From contig ONGE01000022.1 in the NCBI GenBank assembly GCA_900317325.1, forward strand, positions 1-51,923: a stretch of DNA of 51,923 nt. The letters are read 5' to 3'. Positions 28,196 through 36,641 of this stretch are shown one piece after another (the first letter of the stretch is position 1; the number at the start of each line of letters is the position of its first letter). Origin of the DNA: an uncultured Prevotellaceae bacterium (GTDB lineage: Bacteria > Bacteroidota > Bacteroidia > Bacteroidales > Muribaculaceae). The notes under the pieces were generated by a model, which saw only the letters and a program-made list of their open reading frames with translations, had not been told where the DNA came from and did no database searches. The translations under genes were made by a program, and so were the position numbers.

Positions 28196-28232
28196 ATCGA
28201 GGCGATGTCCCGTCAGGTGACATCGCCTCGAT
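28196..28232 (-). terminator. Terminator downstream of the lipoprotein gene
   Basis: ATCGAGGCGATGTC (28196-28209) pairs perfectly with 28219-28232 around a 9-nt loop, 61 bases past the stop at 28293. Confidence 0.75.
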
Positions 28233-28292
28233 GTAGTAGTTACCGATTTGAATGATTCTATTGGATTTCTCGCGCATAGCGCGATCAAAGGA

Positions 28293-29090
28293 CTATTTCT
28301 CGACCTTGAAGTCGCTCAGGGTGGGGCCGCTATCGGTCATGGTGACAGTAGCGCTGATGGTGGGCATGTCGTCATAGTGCAGCACCTTGCCCACGACGAA
28401 ATTCACGCCGGGGGTGACGTGGACCGTAAGCGGGCCCTCGATGCTGTAGGCAATCTGCTCGCCGATGTAGATGGCGTCGTCCATAAAGCCGCCCATGTCT
28501 TCCATCGTGTTGGTCGCCTTGGCGATTTCCTGGCCATCGGCAAAGAAAGTGATTTCTTGACCGTCGATGCTGTAGGTGAGCACCTTGCGCAAGGCTTCCT
28601 GCATCTCGTAGGGGTCAATCGAGTTCACGATATGGGCATAGCCATCGTCGTCAAAGCGCAGCAGGTAGGGACGCTCGACATTCACGCCGGTACCCTCCAT
28701 GTCGCTGCCCAGGATCCACAGGTCGCCCGTGGCGCCGTCATAGCGTGCACGCGGCATCCTGCCGTGACGCAGTTGGGGCAGGGCGGTCTTTACATCACCC
28801 TTGCCGACGACGATGCCGTAGCCCTCGCTAGACACTGTGTCGCCGCAGTTGAGCAGACTATACACGGCTATACCCGTCGTCTTGTCATCCATGACAGTCT
28901 CGTAGCGGTCGTCGAGGTTGACTTGCTTCATCAGGTCATACACCGCTTGGGGCGCGTCACCAGGGGCAACAGCCTCTTCCATTGTTCCGTTCACGGGGCT
29001 CTGATTGTAGCCCTTGTTGCAGCCGGTCATCATGCCGCACAGTGCAACCACTGCGGCAACAGCCAACCATTTTTTCATTTGTTTCTTCAT
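28293..29090 (-). CDS. Lipoprotein of unknown function
   Basis: A 265-residue protein with a lipoprotein signal: KKWLAVAAVVALCGMMTGC, where Cys24 follows MTG. The mature part has segments such as GIAVYSLLNCGDTVSSEGYG, YLLRFDDDGYAHIVNSIDPY and PGVNFVVGKVLHYDD. I recognise no domain. It would be anchored in an envelope membrane. A -7 box (TATCTTTG, minus strand, 29131-29138) lies about 40 nt upstream, and the next gene is divergent, so the short gap holds two promoters back to back. Confidence 0.82.
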   Translation of the reverse strand: MKKQMKKWLAVAAVVALCGMMTGCNKGYNQSPVNGTMEEAVAPGDAPQAVYDLMKQVNLDDRYETVMDDKTTGIAVYSLLNCGDTVSSEGYGIVVGKGDVKTALPQLRHGRMPRARYDGATGDLWILGSDMEGTGVNVERPYLLRFDDDGYAHIVNSIDPYEMQEALRKVLTYSIDGQEITFFADGQEIAKATNTMEDMGGFMDDAIYIGEQIAYSIEGPLTVHVTPGVNFVVGKVLHYDDMPTISATVTMTDSGPTLSDFKVEK

Positions 29091-29130
29091 CTTATTTCAA
29101 GTGTTAAAATTGTGTATGCTTTACCGCCGG

Positions 29131-29218
29131 CAAAGATAGTGTTTTTTCTTTCTCACTGTCATCTTTGATCAAAAATCGTGCCACGGTGATGAAAAAAAGA
29201 GGATTTTCACTACTTTTG
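29131..29218. promoter_or_regulatory. Divergent -7 boxes for the lipoprotein and phosphoesterase genes
   Basis: TATCTTTG on the minus strand (29131-29138) serves the lipoprotein gene, and TACTTTTG on the plus strand (29211-29218) serves the phosphoesterase gene. Neither has a clear -33 box. The GTG at 29218, a possible upstream start, overlaps the second box and so cannot be the start codon. Confidence 0.55.
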
Positions 29219-29244
29219 TGCTTGGTAATAATTTCCCGTTGACT

Positions 29245-30663
29245 ATGAGCCAAGAAAGAATCCCCGACAGTGTGAAGATGGTGATCATCAGTGACCTGCA
29301 CGTGATGGCACCGCAGTTGCTGGTGAACGATGGACCGGCATTTGAGGATTATGTGTCGCGTGACCGCAAGATGCTGCGCGAGAGTGTCGAGATTCTGGAC
29401 ACGCTCGTGGGCGATATCCAGGCTCTGGAGCCGGACATTGTGCTGGTGACTGGCGACCTGACCAAGGACGGCGAACGTGCCAGCCACGAGATTGTGGCCA
29501 ACCATCTGCACCGCCTGGTCGATGCAGGCATTCAAGTGCTTGTCGTTCCCGGTAACCACGACATCAACAACCCCGATGCCCGGTTCTACGACGGTGACAA
29601 GACCGAACAGGCCGACACCATCACCCGTAACGACTTTGCCGACATCTACCGCGATATGGGCTATGATGACCGCTCGCGACGCGACCTGGACACGCTGAGC
29701 TACTGCCGCGATGTGGCCCCGGGCCTCACTGTCCTGGCCATTGATGCTTGTATGGACCGTCTCAACACTTTCGTCTCGCGAGGCGACTCACGCGACCATT
29801 GCAAGACCAGCGGACGCCTTGAGGCATCGACCCAGCAATGGCTGGTGGAACAAGCTGCAGCCGCCACCGCCGCGGGTAACCGTGTCATCGCCATGATGCA
29901 TCATCACCTGGTGCCTCACTTCCACATGGAGAACACCCTGGCAGCCCCTTATATGGTCGATGACGCAGGCCACATGAGCCAGGGGCTGATGCAGGCGGGA
30001 GTACACGTCGTTTTCACGGGACACCTGCACATTAGCGACATCAGCCAGATGAGTACGCGGCAGGGCGAGATGGTCGAGATTGCCACAGCAGCTGCCGTGG
30101 GCTATCCCTGCCAATGGCGCATCGCCACGTGCAACCCTGCAGGCGGTAAGCTCCAGCTGCGCACCTGTACGTTGCACACCTTGCCGTCCGACCCCACCTT
30201 CAGCGAGCGTGCCCGCGATGCGTTCGCCAACAGCATTCCCACCATGACCCACGGGGTGCTCGAGCGCTACTGGCCCGAAATCAGCCAGGCGCTTGACAAT
30301 TATCGCAACAAGCATTCCTTCATGGCACGGTTCGTCAAATTACCCGACACCCCCGAAGCCATCGCCGAACTCTTGCTCAAGCACCTGCAAGTACCTGTCA
30401 CAAAGGCTTACATCACTTTTGCCGAAGGCAACGAGTGGGGTGTTGACAGCCAAGCCCTCATCAACCAGCTCATCGACGGCATCGACAAGATTGTGAACGA
30501 GACCGTCACCGGCATCTTGCGACCCATCGCCAAGGCTGCGCTGCACCTGCGCATCTATGGCATTGCACGACTGGTGCTGCGCAGCATCCTCGAGGATCGC
30601 AACGACATCGGTACCGAGCACGAGTCGGTCATCAACGACCACACGGCCATCATCAATCTGTAA
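29245..30663 (+). CDS. Calcineurin-like metallophosphoesterase
   Basis: From ATG 29245 this is a 472-residue dinuclear-metal phosphoesterase. Family motifs are in order: SDLHVM with Asp17 and His19 near the N-terminus, TGDLTKDGE, VPGNHDINN, MMHHH and FTGHLHISD. No signal peptide is seen, so it is probably cytoplasmic. The C-terminal 150 residues are helical and of unknown role. The substrate (nucleotide, phosphodiester or other) cannot be deduced. It follows its own -7 box and does not seem to be in an operon. Confidence 0.9.
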   Translation: MSQERIPDSVKMVIISDLHVMAPQLLVNDGPAFEDYVSRDRKMLRESVEILDTLVGDIQALEPDIVLVTGDLTKDGERASHEIVANHLHRLVDAGIQVLVVPGNHDINNPDARFYDGDKTEQADTITRNDFADIYRDMGYDDRSRRDLDTLSYCRDVAPGLTVLAIDACMDRLNTFVSRGDSRDHCKTSGRLEASTQQWLVEQAAAATAAGNRVIAMMHHHLVPHFHMENTLAAPYMVDDAGHMSQGLMQAGVHVVFTGHLHISDISQMSTRQGEMVEIATAAAVGYPCQWRIATCNPAGGKLQLRTCTLHTLPSDPTFSERARDAFANSIPTMTHGVLERYWPEISQALDNYRNKHSFMARFVKLPDTPEAIAELLLKHLQVPVTKAYITFAEGNEWGVDSQALINQLIDGIDKIVNETVTGILRPIAKAALHLRIYGIARLVLRSILEDRNDIGTEHESVINDHTAIINL

Positions 30664-30701
30664 AAGCTTTAAATCTTAGTAAGTTAGCGACCTGATAACC
30701 A

Positions 30702-30781
30702 GTAGAGACGCAAAATCTTGCGTCTCTGGGACCGCATTGGATAATGTTTAACGATATGGAGACGCAAAATTTTGCGTCTCT
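30702..30781. repeat. GTAGAGACGC repeat, full copy with two palindromes
   Basis: Two palindromes of the GAGACGC/GCGTCTC type are joined by a linker, GGGACCGCATTGGATAATG then TTTAACGATATG. The layout matches 31739-31819. Confidence 0.8.
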
Positions 30782-31201
30782 GCATAGCGAATCAATTGAG
30801 CGTCAACGCTTTGTTTTTGTCAAACTCAAGTTAATATTTTTGTTGTAATTTAGGTTGTTAACCGTTGTTCATGTTGTTTGAAAAACGTTTACCGCTTTAG
30901 TGTGAGGCACGGGCGGGTATTGACGTAACAAACAGAACCTCACGCTAATTCGCGAAGTTTTAATGAACGAACTATACGAATAAATCACGTTTCTTTCGTG
31001 AAATAGTCTATTTAGCGCGATTAGCATTAATAATGCTTTCAAGGTCAATTGCTATTTTGTTTCCTAATTTTTTTTGCGCTCTGGGCGCCTCTCGTTGTTC
31101 ATTTTTCTGCTGAAATGATGCGCAAATGGTTGCAAATAATCAAATTTTTCTACTGAAATGCATAGTTTTGGTATCATTTTGTCTATTTTATTGCTCATTT
31201 G

Positions 31202-31233
31202 TTTGGCTTAGTGCATTTTCCTGTTTATTTTTG
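31202..31233 (+). promoter_or_regulatory. Promoter of the LuxR-type HTH gene
   Basis: TTTG (31202-31205), 20 nt and TATTTTTG (31226-31233) match the consensus exactly. The leader is about 40 nt. Confidence 0.78.
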
Positions 31234-31275
31234 CAAAGACGTTAAAATTAGCATCTTATCTAAAATCGTGGTATT

Positions 31276-31494
31276 ATGAGTGCCCCCAAAATTGAACTAA
31301 CTTCCAGAGAAAAGGAAGTACTTGAATTGCTGTCCAACGGATATAACAGCAAAGAAATCGGAGAGAAAATTTTCATCTCATCTAACACTGTGGAGTATCA
31401 TCGCAAGCAATTGTTGCGAAAGACTAACTCTCGAAACGTCGCTGAACTCATCGGTAAAGCTTACCGCACAGGATTGTTGAAAATTAACGATTAA
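31276..31494 (+). CDS. Stand-alone LuxR-type HTH protein
   Basis: A 72-residue protein that is only a GerE/LuxR DNA-binding domain: LTSREKEVLELLSNGYNSKE, then IGEKIFISSNTVEYHRKQLL with the recognition helix, then RNVAELIGKAYRTGLL. There is no receiver or ligand domain, so any control must come from expression or a partner protein. It has its own consensus promoter and terminator. Single-domain proteins of this kind occur in Bacteroidales, but I know no established target. It lies between two homologous non-coding flanks. Confidence 0.9.
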   Translation: MSAPKIELTSREKEVLELLSNGYNSKEIGEKIFISSNTVEYHRKQLLRKTNSRNVAELIGKAYRTGLLKIND

Positions 31495-31510
31495 CGAACT
31501 TTATTTTCAG

Positions 31511-31538
31511 GAGCTATGCTGTCGAGCGTAGCTCTTTT
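31511..31538 (+). terminator. Terminator of the LuxR-type HTH gene
   Basis: GAGCTATGC (31511-31519) pairs with GCGTAGCTC (31526-31534) with one G-T pair, followed by TTTT. It is 17 bases past the stop. Confidence 0.85.
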
Positions 31539-31738
31539 AGTTTAACACTCACAACATATCAGTCTAGTCAAGGCTACCTCATAAGGGCCTTTTTTTGTGC
31601 CCTACCTCAAGGGCATCCACCCTGACTGAAACGTCATTTTACATTTCTTCGTGTAATTGGCTTCGCCGAGCTGAAGGCTCGTTATATTTAGCATGAGCTC
31701 GATGAAAATAAATCGTTGACACTCAGTTTGTTGTCTAT

Positions 31739-31819
31739 GTAGAGACGCAAAATTTTGCGTCTCTGTGTCCGCATTTGGTCATGCTTAACGATTGGTGACG
31801 CATGATTTTGCGTCTCTAC
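31739..31819. repeat. GTAGAGACGC repeat, second full copy
   Basis: Two palindromes are joined by TGTCCGCATTTGGTCATG then CTTAACGATTGG. It is aligned end to end with 30702-30781. It lies in the gap 31495-32002, which has no gene and also carries the diverged flank segment 31876-31931. Confidence 0.8.
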
Positions 31820-31936
31820 TGCCATTTGGCCACCAAACCACTGAGATATAGACTAGCATTTCGTCAAACTCACGTTATTTAGCGAAATTCCCATTAAAAA
31901 CTTTCAGGGCCAACTGCTGTTCGTTTCCTGAAAAAC

Positions 31937-31976
31937 AGTGCCCCCGAAAAGTCGGATGAAGACTTTCGGGGGCACT
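31937..31976 (-). terminator. Terminator of the fusion oxidoreductase gene
   Basis: AGTGCCCCCGAAAAGTC (31937-31953) pairs with GACTTTCGGGGGCACT (31961-31976) with one bulged A, 26 bases past the stop. Confidence 0.85.
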
Positions 31977-32002
31977 TTGTTTAGTGTTTAACTGTCGTTT
32001 GA

Positions 32003-35000
32003 TTACTGGAATGCGTTCTCGCTAAGGCCCTTGCCGCCGATGGCGAGATCCTTCATGTATTCGGGAACAGGCTTACCCAGATACTTGTCAACATACAGCT
32101 TGGCAAGGTACTGGCCGAGCATGAAGCCGTGGCCACGCAGACCGGTCAACAGACCCACCTCGGGATCGATGATGTAGCGCGGCTCGATGTAGTAGCCGGC
32201 CCATACGGCATGGAAGCCGACCGATGCCAGGTTGGGAATCCACTGGGCGAACATCTCGCTCACGATCTTGAGGAAGGCCTGACTGTTGTACTTCAGGTTC
32301 TGGCGTGCCTCATAGGCGTCGCAGTCGGGTGATGCACAGCCGATGATCTGGCCGGTGTGCAGGAACTGCTGACCGTAAACGGCATTGAAGCCCTTGTAGT
32401 GACGGCGGTCGATGATCATGTCGAGCGAGTCGCCGTTGACACCCATGTTGGGCAATCGGCGCGTGATGAATGCCTGGTGCTTGACGGGATAGAGCTGGGT
32501 GTCGATGCCGAGCATATCGGCAAACTTCTCCGAGCCCCAACCCATGGCGTTGACAAAGTGGCCGCAGGTGTATTCCACGTAGTGCTTGTCGTGACGGCGA
32601 ACCAGCACACGGTACTTGTCGCCGACGCGCTGAACGCTCAGCACCTCGCAATCCTCGAGCACCTCGCCGCCATGCTGCTTGCCCACGTTGCGAACATACT
32701 CGATGGTGCGGCCCGGTGTGGCCTGCCAGCAGTTCTCCGAGATCAAGGCATGGCTGTAGATGTTGTCGTTGGGATTCCAGTAAGGCGAAATCACCTTGGT
32801 GAAGTCCTTGCGGTCGATCATATAGGCCTCGCTCCAGGCGCGTGAAGCGTCAAGCGAGCGGTAGGTGGCGTCGTCATGAACGAGGTTGACATAGCGGGTC
32901 ATCTTCAGGTCGATGTTGCAATGTGCCTGGTCGTCGCGGAAGATTTCCAGGTTGTGCATCGCGATGTCGCTGATGTCGGGGTTGGAGAAGGCGGGGCGAC
33001 CGCCACCGATGCAGCGCCACGTCGAACCGCGGTCGTAGTTGACCAGGATGACGCGTTTGCCGGCCTCGGCAAAGTAACGGAAGGCTGCGCTACCGGCCAT
33101 ACCACCACCAGCAACGATGATTTCGGTCTCGGCCTTCTCGATGATGGAGCCGTGTTCAAACACGAAGGTCTCCTTCGTTTCTCCGTTATAGACATCGCCC
33201 AGGGTGACTTGGTTGGCCAGCGGGGCACGCGGGGTGCTGTCGCCGGTTACCTCGATGCCGTGGGCACGCAGGATCTGCTTGGCGCGCGACACGCAGCGCT
33301 TGCCGCGGCAGGGACCCATACCCATGCGGGTGGTGTGCTTGAGCTCGTCAACCGAGATATACTTACGGTCGCCCACCAGGGTCAGCAGGGTCTTCACGTC
33401 AACGTCCTCGCAGTGGCAGACGAAGGCTTTGCCTTCCTCGGGATTGGTCAGGGGACGCAGGTTCAAGGGCTCGGGATAGCGCTCCTTGAGGATGAAGCCC
33501 TTCACGTTGTTCAGCTCGTCGGCTTTGGTAGCCTGCACGCGGGCCACATTGGTCTTGTTGTCTTTCTTGAGCACCTTCTCGATGACTCCCTCGCCCACCT
33601 TGGCGCCGTTGTCATCAACCAGGAACACTTCCTTGCCCTCTTCAACATCATATTCCACGGGCAGGAAGATAACATTCTTGCGCTTGTCGTAGCCGAAGAT
33701 GGCCAGACCGGGACAGCGGTTCACACACTGCATGCAGCCGATGCACTTGTCATAGTCAACGATGGGCACCGACGATGTGGTGGGCTTGGTGATGGCACCC
33801 TGCGGACAGGCAAAGGTACACGGGTTACAAGCGAAGCCGTACAGGCAGTTGATCTGCACATAGGGCTTGGCGGCCATGCGCTCCTCGCTGGGAACGCGCG
33901 GCTCATCGAGCAGGCGAACGGGTCGCTGCTGCGAGTCGATATACTGGCGGGACACCTCCAGATAGTCCTCATAGGGGAAGCGCATACCCAGCTCCTGGGC
34001 CACCTCATAGGCCACCTGCCTGCCACGCAGCACGGCACTGGTGCCCTCGCCGATGCGAACGGCATCGCCGGCACCATACACGTTGCGGCCGAACACCGAA
34101 CGGCCCTTCACGAGCAGCTGGTTGTCGGGAATCAGACCCGTGCAGATGTTGATGATGTCGATGTCGTCAATCACGCGCTCGGTGCCGGGAATCGGCTGGA
34201 AGTTCTTGCACTCGGCAATCACGGCACCGGTAACGCCGGTGTAGTCCTCGTTGGGGATGGCGCGGATGAGAACGTGAGACGTCATGATGGGGATACCCAG
34301 ACGGCGAACGCGGTTGGCCTGAACGGGGAAACCGCCCTCGTGGTCCATACCCTCGATGATGGCCTTGATCGTGGCACCGGCCTGCATGGCCTGGTAACTC
34401 GTCAGGTAGCCGATGTTACCGGCACCCACCGTGAGCACGCGCTTGCCCAGCAGGGTGTGCTCCTGATTCATCATCTTCTGGAACACCGCTGCGGTGTAAA
34501 CGCCCGGCACGTCATCGTTCTCGAACACGGGCATGAAAGGCACGGCACCGGTGGCCACCACCAGATGGTCGGCGTCGATATAGCTCACCTCCTGAGTCAC
34601 GATGTTCTTCAGGGCGATGCGGCGACCTTCGAGCAGGTCCCACACGGTATTGTTCAGCAGGATACCGTCGTGGTTGTCACCCGCCAGCGTCTTGGCGATG
34701 TCAAAACCACGCATTCCGCCGAACTTCTGCTCCTTCTCAAAGAAGAAGAACTGATGCGTCTGCATATTGAACTGGCCACCCTCGGTAGCGTTGTTATCTA
34801 CCACAATGTTGGGAATTCCCAGCGCAGTGAGTTGTTCGCGGCATGCCAGACCGGCAGGACCGCCGCCGATGATGGCGACCGTGGTCTTGTAAACCTTGGT
34901 CTCGCTGGCGGCACGGGTCTTGCCCTCGGGCATATAGTCCTTGGGAATCTCGCGCACCTCTTTCACGCCGTCAACGCTGGTGATGCAGATGCGGCGCACC

Positions 35001-35224
35001 TGACCGTCAACAAGCATCTCGCAGGCACCGCACTTGCCGATGCCGCACTCCAGACTGCGGTTGCGACCGGTCGTACTGTGGCTGTGAACAATTAATCCTG
35101 CTTGATGAAGGGCGGCAGCGATGGTTTTGCCTTTCTGACCGCGAACGGTTCTCCCTTCAAATTGGAATTCTACATACTCTTCTTTTGGAAGGTCAAGAAT
35201 AGGATGGTTCTCAATTTTATACAT
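32003..35224 (-). CDS. Multidomain FAD/iron-sulfur oxidoreductase (HcnABC/sarcosine-oxidase-like fusion)
   Basis: A 1,073-residue cytoplasmic protein that joins five modules. Residues about 15-100 are a [2Fe-2S] ferredoxin domain (Cys60, 65, 68 and 80 in LECGIGKCGACEM and RRIC). Residues about 114-440 are a pyridine-nucleotide-type FAD domain (VAIIGGGPAGLACRE). Residues about 450-510 carry two [4Fe-4S] motifs (CNPCTFACP and CIGCMQCVNRCP). Residues about 600-655 are a BFD-like [2Fe-2S] domain (VCHCEDVDV, GPCRGKRC). From about 700 a DAO-type FAD domain follows (IIVAGGGMAGSA). Separate subunits with these modules form HcnABC and related sarcosine, opine or hydroxyproline dehydrogenases. The likely reaction is oxidation of an amino acid or N-substituted amino acid with electrons passed to a carrier; the substrate is unknown. 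It appears to be a single-gene unit. Confidence 0.85.
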   Translation of the reverse strand: MYKIENHPILDLPKEEYVEFQFEGRTVRGQKGKTIAAALHQAGLIVHSHSTTGRNRSLECGIGKCGACEMLVDGQVRRICITSVDGVKEVREIPKDYMPEGKTRAASETKVYKTTVAIIGGGPAGLACREQLTALGIPNIVVDNNATEGGQFNMQTHQFFFFEKEQKFGGMRGFDIAKTLAGDNHDGILLNNTVWDLLEGRRIALKNIVTQEVSYIDADHLVVATGAVPFMPVFENDDVPGVYTAAVFQKMMNQEHTLLGKRVLTVGAGNIGYLTSYQAMQAGATIKAIIEGMDHEGGFPVQANRVRRLGIPIMTSHVLIRAIPNEDYTGVTGAVIAECKNFQPIPGTERVIDDIDIINICTGLIPDNQLLVKGRSVFGRNVYGAGDAVRIGEGTSAVLRGRQVAYEVAQELGMRFPYEDYLEVSRQYIDSQQRPVRLLDEPRVPSEERMAAKPYVQINCLYGFACNPCTFACPQGAITKPTTSSVPIVDYDKCIGCMQCVNRCPGLAIFGYDKRKNVIFLPVEYDVEEGKEVFLVDDNGAKVGEGVIEKVLKKDNKTNVARVQATKADELNNVKGFILKERYPEPLNLRPLTNPEEGKAFVCHCEDVDVKTLLTLVGDRKYISVDELKHTTRMGMGPCRGKRCVSRAKQILRAHGIEVTGDSTPRAPLANQVTLGDVYNGETKETFVFEHGSIIEKAETEIIVAGGGMAGSAAFRYFAEAGKRVILVNYDRGSTWRCIGGGRPAFSNPDISDIAMHNLEIFRDDQAHCNIDLKMTRYVNLVHDDATYRSLDASRAWSEAYMIDRKDFTKVISPYWNPNDNIYSHALISENCWQATPGRTIEYVRNVGKQHGGEVLEDCEVLSVQRVGDKYRVLVRRHDKHYVEYTCGHFVNAMGWGSEKFADMLGIDTQLYPVKHQAFITRRLPNMGVNGDSLDMIIDRRHYKGFNAVYGQQFLHTGQIIGCASPDCDAYEARQNLKYNSQAFLKIVSEMFAQWIPNLASVGFHAVWAGYYIEPRYIIDPEVGLLTGLRGHGFMLGQYLAKLYVDKYLGKPVPEYMKDLAIGGKGLSENAFQ

Positions 35225-35673
35225 GATGAATGGTTTATATGGTTATTGTTTCTTTTTCAGCGATTTAACCCCCACCAGGGGGCGGCTGTCAAGTAAACGC
35301 CTTTTTTAATGCTAATGTAACCCTAGCCATGCATCTGCCACTAACGGGGAGCAGAACATGGCCAAAGAACAACCGCAAATTTACATATTATTCTATTACA
35401 AAGGACAATATTACAGCATATTTTTACTAGAAAACACGTCAAATCGGCCTTTTGTCACATTCAACAAGTCGCGATGAATCACTTCAAATCCACCGTCCTG
35501 AAGCCCACCTCAATGCACGCCCACACCCTAGCCTCTCACGTTATTTCGTGTAATCCACAGTTTAATTCCCTCGTCAACCCCCACTCGCGCAAGCCCCAAA
35601 AATGGTTGTTCAAGTTGTTTATCGTTGTTCAAGTTGTTTGAAAAAAGTAGCGCGTCTGCCCCTCATAAGAGTC
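35225..35673. other. Intergenic DNA with a GTTGTTCAAG direct repeat
   Basis: No gene is visible. A possible -7 box TAAATTTG (minus strand, 35376-35383) could start the oxidoreductase mRNA with a leader of about 150 nt. At 35608-35640, GTTGTTCAAGTTGTTT occurs twice in a row, followed by GAAAAAAGTAGCGCGTCTGCC, a truncated version of the composite repeat seen at 18760 and 47758. Confidence 0.55.
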
Positions 35674-35717
35674 AGCAAAAACAAGCCCGGCTGGATTGTT
35701 GTGGTTCCAGTCGGGCC
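35674..35717 (-). terminator. Terminator of the fructan operon
   Basis: GCCCGGCTGG (35685-35694) pairs with CCAGTCGGGC (35707-35716) with one wobble. On the minus strand it is followed by TTGTTTTT. It lies 26 bases past the fructokinase stop. Confidence 0.85.
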
Positions 35718-35742
35718 ATTTATAATTGAGCAGGTATTCGCT

Positions 35743-36636
35743 TTACTTGGCAGCGGCGAGGAGCTCAGGGGTCAGCGTGGGCATGGCACCGTTCTGGGTG
35801 CAGACATAGGCGCTGACCTTGACGGCCAACTCGTGGGCCTCGGGCACGGGCTTGCCGTTGAGGATGGCGGCGCAGAACGAGCCTGTGAACGAGTCACCGG
35901 CGCCGACGGTGTCGGCTACTTCAACCTTCGGGGTCTCCTGGAACGACATCTGGCCACGCGTGAAGACGTACGAGCCGTTGGTGCCGCAGGTGAGCACGAG
36001 CATGTCGAGGTCATACTTGCCCAGGATGAGCCAGCACTTGTTCTCGATGTCAAGACCGGGATAACCGAACATGCGTCCGATGGTCACCAACTCCTCATCG
36101 TTGATCTTGAGGATGTTGCAACGGCGCATCGACTGTTGGATGATCTCCTTGTTGTAGAATTGCTGACGCAGGTTGATGTCGAAGATCTTCATGCAGTCGT
36201 CGGGGGTGGCGTCGAGGAAACGGTGGATGTTCTCGCGCGACACGACGTTGCGCTGAGCCAGCGAGCCGTAGCACACGGCGCGGCAGTTGGCAGCGATTTC
36301 CTCAATCTCGGGCGTGAAGGGGATGTTGTCCCATGCCACGTTCTCCTTGATGTCGTAGGTGGGGATTCCTTCCTCGTTGAGCGTCACCTGCACGGTGCCG
36401 GTGGGATAGGGCACGCGCGGCATGAGGTACTTGAGACCATGCTCCTCGAGGGCTTCGATGGTCTCCTCGGCGAGCTTGTCCTCGCCCAGTGCACTGATGG
36501 CGATAGCGTTGTCACTGCCAAGGAACTGGCCTGCATGATAGGCGAAGTTGGCGGGAGCACCACCCAGTTTCTTTCCTTCGGGGAGAACATCCCACAGGGC
36601 CTCGCCCAGGCCCACTACATAACGTTTTTCACTCAT
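35743..36636 (-). CDS. PfkB-family fructokinase
   Basis: A 297-residue kinase that phosphorylates free fructose in the cytoplasm, the last step of the fructan pathway encoded here. The N-terminal VVGLGEALWDVLPEGKKLGGAPANFAYH signature (shown in parts: GEALWDVLP, GGAPANFA) is typical of fructokinases. The C-terminal PfkB motif DTVGAGDSFTGSF carries the catalytic base Asp248. It starts 5 bases after the transporter gene stop, so the two are surely co-transcribed. By position it matches BT1757 of the B. thetaiotaomicron levan locus. Confidence 0.94.
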   Translation of the reverse strand: MSEKRYVVGLGEALWDVLPEGKKLGGAPANFAYHAGQFLGSDNAIAISALGEDKLAEETIEALEEHGLKYLMPRVPYPTGTVQVTLNEEGIPTYDIKENVAWDNIPFTPEIEEIAANCRAVCYGSLAQRNVVSRENIHRFLDATPDDCMKIFDINLRQQFYNKEIIQQSMRRCNILKINDEELVTIGRMFGYPGLDIENKCWLILGKYDLDMLVLTCGTNGSYVFTRGQMSFQETPKVEVADTVGAGDSFTGSFCAAILNGKPVPEAHELAVKVSAYVCTQNGAMPTLTPELLAAAK

Positions 36637-36641
36637 AGTTA

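Larger units (their letters stand above)
30664..31275. other. 612-base AT-rich gap with repeats before the LuxR-type gene
   Basis: No gene is visible. It contains the repeat at 30702-30781, GTCAAACTCAAGTTA at 30819, a GTTGTTCATGTTGTTTGAAAA arm near 30865, and a segment at 31009-31068 that reappears in diverged form at 31876-31931 beyond the HTH gene. The promoter of the HTH gene lies at the right end. Confidence 0.6.

Noticed and set aside
32876-35095. 739-codon open frame opposite the fusion oxidoreductase
   Set aside because: Shadow frame with no recognisable domains.
32003-35224. Claim that the fusion oxidoreductase makes hydrogen cyanide
   Set aside because: The modules resemble HcnABC but equally other amino-acid dehydrogenases; no substrate evidence is available.
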